A DNA stretch of 8,908 nt from Chitinophagaceae bacterium (GTDB lineage Bacteria > Bacteroidota > Bacteroidia > Chitinophagales > Chitinophagaceae). The translations under genes and the position numbers were made by a program. The stretch spans positions 1 through 8,908 of the forward strand of contig JAOQAL010000496.1 of NCBI GenBank assembly GCA_025963615.1, given 5' to 3'. Positions 1 to 7,627 of the stretch are shown here, piece after piece (position 1 is the first letter of the stretch; each line of letters starts with the position of its first letter). The notes under the pieces are model-generated. The model did no database searches. It had not been told where the DNA came from and was given only the letters and a program-made list of their open reading frames with translations.

Positions 1-601
1 CTTCCTCTGTCAAATTTCCTTTACCATTCCAGGAAGAATAGTTTTTAAAATCCCCGCTCAGCATGACAATCTTCTTCAAAGCGGTTTTAGTGTATTCTTT
101 ACCTAGCTCTCCGTCAAACCAGATAAAATCCGGATAAGACTCAAAAGATGTCATATCAGGCTTCCTCCCGGTGATCACAAATTTTATTCCGGGGGAAGAA
201 ATTAATGCCGGATAAGCCTTTAACACGGTAATTAATTTCTGGAGCGTTGTGATGGGCTCCGTCTTTATGTCAATCAACAGTTGTAATTCCCTTGCCGGAT
301 CCTTATAAGGATAGCCATTATTCATTTTCACCTTTAGAAGCAGCGGGGTAAGATATAAATTTTCCAGGGTGCGCCGGTATACTAAATCATCTGTCGTGTG
401 GCCCACCAGAAGTGAATCATGATTTAAAAAAATATCCGCTTCCAGGGATCCAAATCCCCCGGTATACGCGGCGTGAAAAGGATCGGCATTTTGATAATCG
501 TTATGAGAATGTGCATTGGAAGGAGTATAACTGGCAGGCTGGGCTTGAAGGGAAAAGCAGCATATAACCAATACAATGTTTAATAACAAAAATTTTCTCA
601 T
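1..601 (-). CDS. Secreted PI-PLC / glycerophosphodiester phosphodiesterase-like protein, partial (C-terminus outside window)
   Basis: The first 200 codons read open from an ATG at 601 to the window edge, so the C-terminal part is missing. Residues 1-20 form a Sec signal peptide (basic MRK, hydrophobic core, probable cleavage LQA|Q), so the enzyme should act in the periplasm or outside the cell. The mature start carries the hallmarks of the PI-PLC/GDPD TIM-barrel superfamily: HSHND (about residues 31-35), LEAD (53-56, acidic metal ligands) and VGH (66-68), followed by a strand LLIDIK like the GDPD acidic/lysine strand. The HSHND...EAD...VGH spacing is most like the AIM6-type subfamily that Bacteroidota genomes usually label PI-PLC/glycerophosphodiester phosphodiesterase. 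Such enzymes hydrolyse phosphodiesters of lipid head groups; the substrate here is unknown. It is divergent from the FAD dehydrogenase and has its own promoter candidate 43 bp upstream. Family membership is fairly sure, exact activity is not. Confidence 0.85.
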   Translation of the reverse strand, partial: MRKFLLLNIVLVICCFSLQAQPASYTPSNAHSHNDYQNADPFHAAYTGGFGSLEADIFLNHDSLLVGHTTDDLVYRRTLENLYLTPLLLKVKMNNGYPYKDPARELQLLIDIKTEPITTLQKLITVLKAYPALISSPGIKFVITGRKPDMTSFESYPDFIWFDGELGKEYTKTALKKIVMLSGDFKNYSSWNGKGNLTEE

Positions 602-643
602 GATGATCTTTTTATTCTTTATCAGGCACTGAAAGACATTTTA

Positions 644-651
644 CAAATGTA
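644..651 (-). promoter_or_regulatory. Candidate Bacteroidota -7 promoter element for the phosphodiesterase gene
   Basis: On the minus strand the bases read TACATTTG, an exact match to the Bacteroidota sigma -7 consensus TAnnTTTG. About 20 bp further upstream is a T-run (TTTT) where the -33 TTG would sit, so the -33 box is weak. Transcription would start roughly at 637, leaving a leader of about 35 nt before the ATG at 601. Confidence 0.5.
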
Positions 652-682
652 TAATCAAACAGTAATTAAAACTCAGGTTTTT

Positions 683-716
683 ACCGGTTCCGTAAGGGCA
701 CAGCGGAATGACCGGT
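683..716. repeat. GC-rich inverted repeat inside the divergent promoter region
   Basis: ACCGGT at 683-688 is repeated at 711-716. Being self-complementary, the two copies can pair, and the stem continues with TCCG (689-692) against CGGA (704-707); ATG (708-710) is bulged. It lies between the two divergent -7 elements (644-651 and 786-793), in otherwise A/T-rich DNA, so it could be an operator for a shared regulator. Nothing in the sequence identifies the regulator. The rest of the 602-823 gap contains only A/T-rich leader DNA. Confidence 0.3.
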
Positions 717-785
717 TGTATTTTTTTATTTCCTGCCCCAAAAAAATAATGCTAAAAAAACATTCCTGATCAGGTCATAAGAAAG

Positions 786-793
786 TATTTTTG
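786..793 (+). promoter_or_regulatory. Candidate -7 promoter element for the FAD/Fe-S dehydrogenase gene
   Basis: TATTTTTG matches the Bacteroidota -7 consensus TAnnTTTG exactly. No clear -33 TTG is present about 20 bp upstream. A transcript from here would begin near 799 and give a leader of about 25 nt to the ATG at 824. It overlaps the TTG codon at 791, which argues against that TTG being the translation start. Confidence 0.5.
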
Positions 794-823
794 CAACCTT
801 CTGCTATCATACCTTTAGAAGTA

Positions 824-3772
824 ATGAACGACAAACTGAAGCGGCTATCAAAAGACCTGGAAGGAGAATTTTATGATGACAAAGTCATCCGGACACTGTA
901 TGCTACGGATGCTTCCGCGTATCGCGAAATGCCACTTGCCGTGGCGATCCCAAAATCAGTAGCTGATATAAAAAAACTGATTGCATTTGCAAACGCCGAA
1001 AAAACTTCTTTAATTCCACGCACAGCAGGAACTTCATTGGCCGGGCAGGTGGTGGGCAATGGAATTATTGTAGATGTATCAAAGAACTTCACGCAGATAC
1101 TGGAACTGAATAAAGACGAAAAATGGGTTCGTGTACAGCCCGGCGTTATCCGTGACGAACTGAATATGTTCCTGAAGCCGCATGGTTTTTTATTTGGTCC
1201 GGAAACCTCAACCGCCAACCGGGCCATGATCGGTGGTATGGTTGGAAACAATTCCTGTGGATCCAATTCCATCGTGTACAGAAGCGTGAGGGAACATTTA
1301 CGGGAAGTAAAAGTATTACTCAGTGATGGAACAGAAGCTGAATTCAAATCTATAAGCCTTGAAGATTTTCATCAAAAATGTGACGGGGATGGTCTTGAAG
1401 CAACTATTTATAAAACGGTCCGGGGTTTATTGAGTAACTATGATAACCAGCAGGAAATAAGAAAAGAGTTTCCAAAGAAAACGGTCGAACGAAGAAATAC
1501 CGGTTATGCTATTGATGTGTTGCTGGAATCAGCACCCTTTACTGCCGGGGAACCCGATTTTAATTTTTGTAAACTCATCGCTGGATCAGAAGGAACCCTT
1601 GCTTTTATTACCGAGATAAAGCTAAACATCGTTTCGCTGCCGCCAAAAGAATCCGGCTTGCTCTGTATCCATTTTAATAGTATCGATGAATCACTGCGGG
1701 CGAACCTGATTGCATTAAAACATCATCCTTCCGCCAGTGAATTGATTGATCATTATATACTGGAATGCACAAAAGACAATATCGAACAAAGTAAAAACCG
1801 TTTTTTTGTACAAGGGGACCCGGGCGCCATACTGGTGATCGAATTTCTAAAACATAGCCGCGAAGAAATTATTGAAATTGCCCGCCAGGTAGAAGTTGAT
1901 ATGCGGGCAGCCGGTTTAGGATATTATTTTCCTCTGCTGTTCGGAGAAGATACCAAAAAGATATGGACTTTGCGGAAAGCAGGTTTGGGATTGCTTGGCA
2001 ATTTGCCGGGCGATGCTAAAGCCGTTCCAGTCATCGAAGATACGGCTGTTGACGTAAATGATCTGCCCGCCTATATCCGGGACTTTAATGAGATACTAAA
2101 GAAATATAATCTCCATTCGGTTCACTATGCGCACGCCGGTAGCGGCGAAATACACCTGCGTCCCATCATCAATTTAAAAACCACGGAAGGCAATCAATTG
2201 TTCCGTACGATCGCGGAAGAAATCGCGACATTGGTTAAAAAATACCAGGGCTCTTTAAGTGGCGAACATGGAGACGGCCGGTTGCGGGGAGAATTTATAA
2301 AGGAAATGGTAGGCGAAAAAAATTACCGCCTGTTGAAAGAAATTAAGAAAGTATGGGATCCGCAAAATATTTTTAATCCTAATAAAATTGTAGACACGCC
2401 TTCCATGAACAGTATGCTGCGGTATACGCCGGGTCAGCAAACACCTGCATTCAAAACAGTTTTCCGTTATCATAATCAGGATGTACTTCAGCATGCGGAG
2501 CAATGCAATGGCTCCGGTGATTGCCGAAAAACCCATTTATCAGGTGGCACCATGTGCCCTTCGTATATGGCTACCCGTAATGAAAAAGATACTACGAGGG
2601 CCCGGGCTAATATTTTACGGGAGTTCCTGACCCACTCCGATCAACTCAACCGTTTTGATCATAAAGAAATCTATGATGTAATGGATTTATGCCTGAGTTG
2701 CAAAGGCTGTAAATCAGAATGCCCCTCCAATGTGGATGTAGCCAAACTGAAAGCAGAATTTTTACAACACTATTATGACGCCAACGGGATTCCCTGGCGG
2801 TCAAGGCTGATTGCCAATTTCAGCAGGTCAGCCCGGCTGGGCGCCTTATTTCCGGGCTTCTATAATTTTATGATGACGGATAAAAAAATTAGTTCCGGCA
2901 TAAAAAAAATAGCCGGCTTTGCCGCCAACCGCTCCATGCCGACACTATATACTACCACCCTGCAGAAATGGTTTAGGACACATCAGGAAGCAAAGAGAAA
3001 TGAAAAGGCCGCCAACCCCGCTCTTCGGGGAAGCGGAGAGAAGGTATATTTATTCTGTGATGAGTTTACTAATTATAATGATACAGCCATTGGTATCAAG
3101 GCTATTTTGTTACTGGAGAAATTGGGCTATGAAATAACTATTCCCAGGCACGAAGAAAGTGGAAGGTCATGGCTATCAAAAGGGCTGGTCCGTAAAGGAA
3201 AAGAAATTGCCAATAAAAATATTGAGCTCCTCGCGCCCTTAGTAAGCGAAGAGGCCCCGTTAATAGGCATAGAACCCTCTGCTATACTGACTTTCAGAGA
3301 TGAATACATTGACCTCGCCGGGGATTCCAATTTTGAAAAAGCAAAACAGCTGGCAAAAAATGTTTTCCTGCTTGATGAATTCATTGCCCGGGAAATTGAC
3401 AAAGGAAAGATCAGCAAGGAATTATTTACAAAAGAAAAAAGAAGCATACAACTTCATGGCCATTGCCAGCAAAAGGCCTTGTCATCCATTGCGTCTTCGG
3501 TAACAATGCTGGCATTCCCTGAAAATTATACCGTACAAACCATCCCATCCGGCTGTTGCGGTATGGCAGGTTCATTTGGTTATGAAAAAGAGCACTATGA
3601 TTTGTCGATGCAAATCGGTGAAATGGTTTTATTTCCCACCATCAGAAAACAGGATCCGGATACAATCATTGCGGCTCCCGGCACCAGTTGTCGCCACCAG
3701 GTTAAAGATGGTACCGGAAGAAAAGCCTGGCACCCGGTGGAAGTATTATATGAAGCATTACTAAATAAATAG
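824..3772 (+). CDS. FAD-binding and 4Fe-4S D-2-hydroxyacid dehydrogenase (D-lactate / D-2-hydroxyglutarate type, YdiJ-like fusion)
   Basis: This 982-residue protein joins the two halves that glycolate oxidase splits between GlcD and GlcF. The N-terminal half is a PCMH-type FAD-binding domain (PRTAGTSLAGQ near 66-76, GNNSCGS near 142-148, AGSEGTLAF further on). A FAD-oxidase C-terminal domain follows, with the metal-site motifs HAGSGEIH (437-444) and GEHGDG (480-485). The C-terminal half begins with a cysteine cluster from C561, then a classic ferredoxin motif CxxCxxCxxxCP (C623, C626, C629, C633). It ends in a CCG-type domain with HGHC (878-881) and CCG (911-913). Known relatives, including the roughly 1000-residue E. 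coli YdiJ, oxidise D-2-hydroxyacids and pass electrons through Fe-S centres to a respiratory acceptor. There is no signal peptide, so it is cytosolic or membrane-associated. ATG 824 is preferred over TTG 791 because the latter overlaps the -7 box. The substrate (D-lactate, D-2-hydroxyglutarate or glycolate) cannot be read from sequence alone. Confidence 0.9.
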   Translation: MNDKLKRLSKDLEGEFYDDKVIRTLYATDASAYREMPLAVAIPKSVADIKKLIAFANAEKTSLIPRTAGTSLAGQVVGNGIIVDVSKNFTQILELNKDEKWVRVQPGVIRDELNMFLKPHGFLFGPETSTANRAMIGGMVGNNSCGSNSIVYRSVREHLREVKVLLSDGTEAEFKSISLEDFHQKCDGDGLEATIYKTVRGLLSNYDNQQEIRKEFPKKTVERRNTGYAIDVLLESAPFTAGEPDFNFCKLIAGSEGTLAFITEIKLNIVSLPPKESGLLCIHFNSIDESLRANLIALKHHPSASELIDHYILECTKDNIEQSKNRFFVQGDPGAILVIEFLKHSREEIIEIARQVEVDMRAAGLGYYFPLLFGEDTKKIWTLRKAGLGLLGNLPGDAKAVPVIEDTAVDVNDLPAYIRDFNEILKKYNLHSVHYAHAGSGEIHLRPIINLKTTEGNQLFRTIAEEIATLVKKYQGSLSGEHGDGRLRGEFIKEMVGEKNYRLLKEIKKVWDPQNIFNPNKIVDTPSMNSMLRYTPGQQTPAFKTVFRYHNQDVLQHAEQCNGSGDCRKTHLSGGTMCPSYMATRNEKDTTRARANILREFLTHSDQLNRFDHKEIYDVMDLCLSCKGCKSECPSNVDVAKLKAEFLQHYYDANGIPWRSRLIANFSRSARLGALFPGFYNFMMTDKKISSGIKKIAGFAANRSMPTLYTTTLQKWFRTHQEAKRNEKAANPALRGSGEKVYLFCDEFTNYNDTAIGIKAILLLEKLGYEITIPRHEESGRSWLSKGLVRKGKEIANKNIELLAPLVSEEAPLIGIEPSAILTFRDEYIDLAGDSNFEKAKQLAKNVFLLDEFIAREIDKGKISKELFTKEKRSIQLHGHCQQKALSSIASSVTMLAFPENYTVQTIPSGCCGMAGSFGYEKEHYDLSMQIGEMVLFPTIRKQDPDTIIAAPGTSCRHQVKDGTGRKAWHPVEVLYEALLNK

Positions 3773-3794
3773 GCTTTGATACGATCACCTATTT
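3767..3794. terminator. Possible bidirectional terminator hairpin spanning both stop codons
   Basis: AAATAGG (3767-3773) pairs with CCTATTT (3788-3794). Inside, TGAT (3777-3780) pairs with ATCA (3784-3787) around an ACG loop, with a CTT bulge on the left arm. That gives 11 base pairs in all. The TAG stop of the dehydrogenase lies in the left arm and the reverse TAG stop of the convergent lipoprotein gene in the right arm. There is no strong U-tract, so efficiency is uncertain. Confidence 0.4.
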
Positions 3795-4451
3795 GTAAGC
3801 AGCAGCGTCAATATTGCCACGAATAGTACCCCGCATCCTTTTCCAGAAACTATCGCGCTTTTTAATAGAAATAAAATCAGGATTGAAAGCTTTTTGATAA
3901 TCTATCACTGGATCAATCATCTCCGGTTCAATCATCTTTAACGTGTCCGTTACGAAAGGTATCAGCGCAATATCAGGACTCACCCTTCTCCGGGCATAAC
4001 CCCGAACCGTTCTTGTTTGAAACGGATCAGACGCTACCGCAATTTTTTTAAACCCGAGCTTTTTTGCATACTGGTACGAATAATAAATGTTCTCTGTCGT
4101 GTGCTCCGCTTTTAACTCGGTATAAATGTTTTCTTTTGGTATACCCAGGCTTAGGGCATAAAAAGCCATAACCTGCCCCTCGTAATAAGGAGAATAAACA
4201 GAAGATCCTGAATAAATAATATTTTTGGCAATGCCCTTTTCAAATAGATATTTTGACCAATAGACTCTGCCTTTCATCACGCGGTTCCATTTACCATCTT
4301 TAAGCGGGTTGCCCGGAACAATAATTACATCATAAGGCGCGGCAGCGATAGCTTTCTCCAGGAGTTTCTTGCTGGCTTTGCCTGAAAACGAACAGGCGGA
4401 GACAATAAGAGCCGCCGGCAAAAAAAGTAATCCCATTTTTTTTATATGCAT
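3789..4451 (-). CDS. SanA/YdcF-family (DUF218) lipoprotein
   Basis: A 220-residue protein starting at the ATG at 4451. An in-frame TTG at 4460 would add three residues but is a poorer start. The N-terminus is a lipoprotein signal: basic IKK, a hydrophobic stretch, and the lipobox VSAC with the lipidated cysteine at residue 20. The rest is a DUF218 domain: DVIIVPG (41-47), the glycine-rich turn SGSS (81-84), a conserved acidic residue in YYEG (E91), the signature E-H-T-T-E-N (116-121), and SDPFQTRT (141-148). DUF218 members such as E. coli SanA and YdcF are linked to envelope integrity and bind small ligands, but their reactions are not well defined, so no function is assigned. It converges on the dehydrogenase with only 16 bp between the coding regions and is divergent from phnA. 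No -7 box with convincing spacing was found; TACTTTTA on the minus strand (4467-4474) is one mismatch away but very close to the start. Confidence 0.85.
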   Translation of the reverse strand: MHIKKMGLLFLPAALIVSACSFSGKASKKLLEKAIAAAPYDVIIVPGNPLKDGKWNRVMKGRVYWSKYLFEKGIAKNIIYSGSSVYSPYYEGQVMAFYALSLGIPKENIYTELKAEHTTENIYYSYQYAKKLGFKKIAVASDPFQTRTVRGYARRRVSPDIALIPFVTDTLKMIEPEMIDPVIDYQKAFNPDFISIKKRDSFWKRMRGTIRGNIDAAAYK

Positions 4452-4680
4452 GATATCCAATATAAATAAAAGTATTAAAATATCACCTTAGTTTTTTCTT
4501 TGCCGATGATTTTTTATTTTACCACGCAGACCTATTAAACTCCGGCGGAAAGTTATCCCTGTTTCCTGAGCCCAATTTTATTTAATAATGAAAGACAAAC
4601 CGTTGCGTGATGTGACACATTTCTCTAAAATGATAACCGAAAAATCATTCAGGCAGCGGCTATTCCTAGTTAATTATGTT

Positions 4681-4688
4681 TACTTTCG
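4681..4688 (+). promoter_or_regulatory. Candidate -7 promoter element of the phnA-phnY operon
   Basis: TACTTTCG is one base from the Bacteroidota TAnnTTTG consensus and lies 36 bp before the phnA ATG, giving a leader of about 30 nt. No TTG is seen in the -33 position, so the promoter may need an activator or the call may be wrong. A second candidate nearer the gene, TAGTATTTG (4703-4711), has one base too many and would leave almost no leader. Confidence 0.35.
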
Positions 4689-4705
4689 CTAAATTATTTA
4701 TTTAG
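4689..4705. promoter_or_regulatory. 6-5-6 inverted repeat, possible operator of phnA-phnY
   Basis: CTAAAT (4689-4694) and ATTTAG (4700-4705) form a perfect inverted repeat with a 5-bp spacer. It lies directly downstream of the candidate -7 element and 19 bp before the phnA start, a typical place for a repressor site. It is A/T-rich, so chance occurrence is quite possible. The rest of the 273-bp gap 4452-4724 holds no other convincing feature. Confidence 0.3.
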
Positions 4706-4724
4706 TATTTGTAAACTTTTTAAG

Positions 4725-5972
4725 ATGGCCGTTATTTCAACACAAGCTTTTTCAGTTAATAATAAGACGTATAAACCGCAGGCAAAACCCATCGTAGTGA
4801 TCTGTCTGGATGGATCCGCAGATGAATATCTTGATACCACGTTGTTGCATGACCGCATGCCCAACCTGAAAAAAATGGTATTAAATGGTTACCGGGGCAT
4901 GGTTCGCGGCGCATTGCCTTCCTTTACCAATGTTAATAATTCTTCTATTGTCACCGGCGTTTCACCGGCTGTGCATGGAATATCCGGCAACTTTTTTTAT
5001 GATGTGGCCAAAGATCAGGAAGTAATGATGAACTCCGCAGAATACCTGCGGGCGGAAACAATTCTTGCTGCTGCGGCGGCGGCGGGAAGAAAATTAGGAG
5101 TTGTAACAGCAAAGGAAAAGCTGCGCGATATTCTTTCTTATAAAATGACCGGCATTGCTTTTTCAGCGGAGAAAGCAAACCAGGCTAAAAAAGAAACACA
5201 CGGTATAGACCAGGTGGAAGAAATAACGGGTTATAAAACACCGGCAATCTACAGTGCAGATGCCAGCTTATTTGTATTACGGGCCGGTGTGGCATTAATC
5301 AAAAAAGGGTTAGCCGATTTTTTATATCTCTCTCTTACCGATTATATGCAGCACACTTATTCACCGGAAACGGAAGAGTCGCTGGCCTTTTATGAAGCGA
5401 TTGACAAGGAACTGGGAAAATTGCTTGAACTGGGATCTATCGTGGGAGCCACGGCTGATCATGGTATGAATGCGAAAATAAAAGCCGACGGATCACCGAA
5501 TGTATTATTTGTGGAAGATATGCTGGAAGCGCATTTTGGCCATAATGGTTTCCGCGTTATTTGTCCTATCACGGATCCTTATGTAAAACATCACGGGGCC
5601 TTGGGATCGTATGTGGTAGTACATGTGGAAGATAAATCAACCATCAATGAAGTGAAAAATTGGCTTACCCTGCAGGATGGCATTACCGAAGTATATGACA
5701 GGGCTACTGCGGTACGGGTACTCGAACAACCGGAAGACCGTATCGGAGACCTGGTTGTTTTATCAGGACGGGATGTTGTTGTTGGTCGTCGCCCCAGGTA
5801 TCATGATCTCTCTGCACTGGATGGCACGTTACGTTCGCATGGGGGCCGTTATGAAGAAATGGTGCCGATACTTATCTCTCATCCCTTGAATACGGCTTAT
5901 AAAATAAAAGCGTCCGGCGACCCACGCAATTTTGACATTTTTGATTTTACAATTAATGGAACGAATTTATAA
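4725..5972 (+). CDS. phnA: Phosphonoacetate hydrolase
   Basis: A 415-residue alkaline-phosphatase-superfamily enzyme that hydrolyses the C-P bond of phosphonoacetate to acetate and phosphate, using two metal ions and a threonine nucleophile. The expected residues are all present. D29 is in CLDGS; T68 is in PSFTN as nucleophile; K130 and K132 (TAKEK) are at the place where the characterised enzyme binds the substrate carboxylate. D206 and H210 (LTDYMQH), D245 and H246 (TADHG), and H372 (RSHGGR) complete the metal sites. As I recall them, D29 and T68 even keep the numbering used for the Sinorhizobium meliloti enzyme. There is no signal peptide, so it is cytosolic. The ATG at 4725 is the only sensible start. 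phnY follows after 26 bp on the same strand, and PhnY makes PhnA's substrate, which strengthens the call over a generic nucleotide pyrophosphatase/phosphodiesterase. Confidence 0.93.
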   Translation: MAVISTQAFSVNNKTYKPQAKPIVVICLDGSADEYLDTTLLHDRMPNLKKMVLNGYRGMVRGALPSFTNVNNSSIVTGVSPAVHGISGNFFYDVAKDQEVMMNSAEYLRAETILAAAAAAGRKLGVVTAKEKLRDILSYKMTGIAFSAEKANQAKKETHGIDQVEEITGYKTPAIYSADASLFVLRAGVALIKKGLADFLYLSLTDYMQHTYSPETEESLAFYEAIDKELGKLLELGSIVGATADHGMNAKIKADGSPNVLFVEDMLEAHFGHNGFRVICPITDPYVKHHGALGSYVVVHVEDKSTINEVKNWLTLQDGITEVYDRATAVRVLEQPEDRIGDLVVLSGRDVVVGRRPRYHDLSALDGTLRSHGGRYEEMVPILISHPLNTAYKIKASGDPRNFDIFDFTINGTNL

Positions 5973-5998
5973 TTTCCAATAGTTAATACATTGAACGT

Positions 5999-7465
5999 AT
6001 GAGCGATTCTAACGTATCAGCAAAATCCGTTTCATCCAATGGAATTGCTACCCTGAAAATGACAAGTTATGTAGCGGGAAAGCCGGTGGAGTCTCCGCAA
6101 CTGCTGGAAGTGCGCAGCCCCTATGACAGGAGATTGGTTGGTACGGTAACGGTAGCCAATGCTTCCCATGCAAAACAAGCTGTTGAAGAAGCTTTAAAGG
6201 GTGGACAGAAACTGACAAGATACGAACGCTATAATATCCTGGAAAAAACAAGACATCTTTTAATTGAACGAAAAGAAGAGTTTGCCCAGGTTATCAGTGC
6301 TGAATCGGGCCTGGCCATCCGGGAAGCCCGCTATGAAACAGGGCGTGCACATGATGTGTTGCTGTTTGCCGCTATAGAAAGTTTAAAAGACGATGGCCAG
6401 ATTTTTTCCTGCGATATCTCTCCCCAAGGCAAGGCAAGAAAAATATTTACGCTTCGTGAACCCTTATCCCTGGCAGTCTGTATCACGCCGTTCAATCACC
6501 CGCTGAACCAGGTAGCGCATAAAATCGCACCGGCTATCGCTGTGGGTACCCCGGTTATTTTAAAACCGTCTGAAAAAACACCGCTTACAGCTATTAAGTT
6601 GACCGAGCTTTTATACGAAGCAGGATTGCCTCATTACATGCTCAGTGTGTTACTGGGTCCTACCGCTGAGATCGCGGAACCGCTGATAAAGGATCCAAAA
6701 GTTGAAATAGTTTCTTTTACCGGCAGCGTGGCAGTTGGCAAAAAGATTGCAGCTATGGCTGGTTACAAAAAAGTGATTCTTGAACTAGGCGGCAATGATC
6801 CGATTATTATTATGGATGATGCGGACCTTGATAAAGCTGTTTTTTTAGCCGCAGAAGGTGCGTTCAGAAATAGCGGCCAGCGTTGTACCGCAGTGAAGAG
6901 AATTCTTGTACATGAAAAAATAAAAGACGCTTTTATAAAAAAGTTTTTGGAGAAAGCGAAAGAATATAGTTGTGGTGATCCTGCAGACCCGGAAACCAAA
7001 GTAGGCACCGTCATTGATGAGGCATCCGCTATTTACCTGGAGGCTGTTGTAAAAAAAGCGGTGGAGCAGGGAGCCAAAGTAATATCAGGAGGAAAACGGA
7101 ATGGTGCTTTACTGGAACCCACGGTAATTGTAGATGTACCCCGGGATGCAGATATGGTAGTATATGAGTCATTCGGGCCATTGGCACCAATCCTTACGTT
7201 CAAAGATATTGATGATGCTATCGCATTGTCGAACTCCACGGCCTATGGTTTGTCGTCCGGTATTGTTACCAATAACATGGAACATGCCATTCGTTTTATA
7301 AAAGAATTGAAGGTTGGTACGGTAAATATTAATGAGGTGCCTGGCTACCGGATTGAAAGTTCGCCTTTTGGTGGAATTAAAGATTCAGGATTGGGAATCA
7401 AAGAAGGAGTGATTGAAGCCATGAAGTGTTTCACGTTTGTGAAAACTTTTTCGATGCCGTGGTAA
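5999..7465 (+). CDS. phnY: Phosphonoacetaldehyde dehydrogenase (NAD-dependent aldehyde dehydrogenase)
   Basis: A 488-residue aldehyde dehydrogenase that should oxidise phosphonoacetaldehyde to phosphonoacetate with NAD+. The ALDH hallmarks are complete: PFNHP with the oxyanion-hole asparagine N166, KPSEKTP with cofactor-binding K189, the FTGSVAVG nucleotide loop (240-247), ELGGNDP with general-base E262, and GQRCT with catalytic C296. H167 and R295 flank the catalytic N and C, and R116 lies in the substrate-side helix. Basic residues at equivalent places bind the phosphonate in the characterised PhnY, as I recall, so they support this specificity. A generic ALDH could not be separated by motifs alone; the decisive point is the location 26 bp behind phnA, with phnW next door. 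The start is the ATG at 5999; an ATG at 6059 would drop a poorly conserved N-terminal 20 residues and cannot be excluded. The coding end is followed directly by the repeat region. Confidence 0.9.
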   Translation: MSDSNVSAKSVSSNGIATLKMTSYVAGKPVESPQLLEVRSPYDRRLVGTVTVANASHAKQAVEEALKGGQKLTRYERYNILEKTRHLLIERKEEFAQVISAESGLAIREARYETGRAHDVLLFAAIESLKDDGQIFSCDISPQGKARKIFTLREPLSLAVCITPFNHPLNQVAHKIAPAIAVGTPVILKPSEKTPLTAIKLTELLYEAGLPHYMLSVLLGPTAEIAEPLIKDPKVEIVSFTGSVAVGKKIAAMAGYKKVILELGGNDPIIIMDDADLDKAVFLAAEGAFRNSGQRCTAVKRILVHEKIKDAFIKKFLEKAKEYSCGDPADPETKVGTVIDEASAIYLEAVVKKAVEQGAKVISGGKRNGALLEPTVIVDVPRDADMVVYESFGPLAPILTFKDIDDAIALSNSTAYGLSSGIVTNNMEHAIRFIKELKVGTVNINEVPGYRIESSPFGGIKDSGLGIKEGVIEAMKCFTFVKTFSMPW

Positions 7466-7473
7466 CAAGATGC

Positions 7474-7572
7474 AAGCCGCGAGCTGCGAGACTGAAGAAG
7501 CTACTAGCTGTGAGCCATAAGCTGCAAGACTGAAGAAAGTTACTGAACTATAGGTCTCGCAGCTCGCGGCTT
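7474..7572. repeat. Perfect 19-bp inverted repeat (7474-7492 / 7554-7572)
   Basis: The arm from 7474, reading AAGCCGCGAGCTGCGAGAC, is exactly complementary to 7554-7572. The arms enclose 61 bp that hold a further, less perfect copy of the same arm (about 7504-7530) and the core 7527-7558. RNA from either strand could fold here directly after phnY, making this the best candidate for its transcription end. Confidence 0.75.
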
Positions 7573-7627
7573 ATAGCTCGCAGCTTGTACCTTTACGCTA
7601 TCTCAACTATTTTTTCTTCTTCCAGCA
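7526..7627. repeat. Direct repeat copy 1 (repeat core plus phnW tail), matches 7701-7802
   Basis: This 102-bp segment aligns without gaps to 7701-7802, a constant offset of 175 bp, with about 89 identical positions (87%) by hand count. The first two thirds are REP-like core and heptad array, the last third is phnW 3' coding sequence. The shared boundary across repeat and gene indicates that the two were copied together as one block. Confidence 0.75.

Noticed and set aside
871..1347. 158-codon open frame on the minus strand inside the dehydrogenase gene
   Set aside because: It lies wholly antisense to well-conserved FAD-domain coding sequence, and its translation is low-complexity (Ser/Thr/Phe-rich) with no family resemblance.
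4588..4692. Short open frame of 34 codons (starting MKDKPLRDVTHF) upstream of phnA
   Set aside because: It overlaps the candidate phnA promoter, has no recognisable domain or hydrophobic segment, and its length is ordinary for chance in this composition.
5040..5095. Short GC-rich GCTGCTGCGGCGGCGGCG-like run as a possible repeat element
   Set aside because: It simply encodes an alanine-rich helix (AAAAAA) within phnA and lies in frame, so it needs no further explanation.
4725..5972. Generic nucleotide pyrophosphatase/phosphodiesterase instead of phnA
   Set aside because: The family fold is shared, but the K130/K132 pair, the absence of a signal peptide and the immediate phnY/phnW context favour phosphonoacetate hydrolase.
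6763..7239. Two antisense open frames within phnY
   Set aside because: They are shadows of the conserved ALDH coding sequence and show no independent start context or recognisable protein features.
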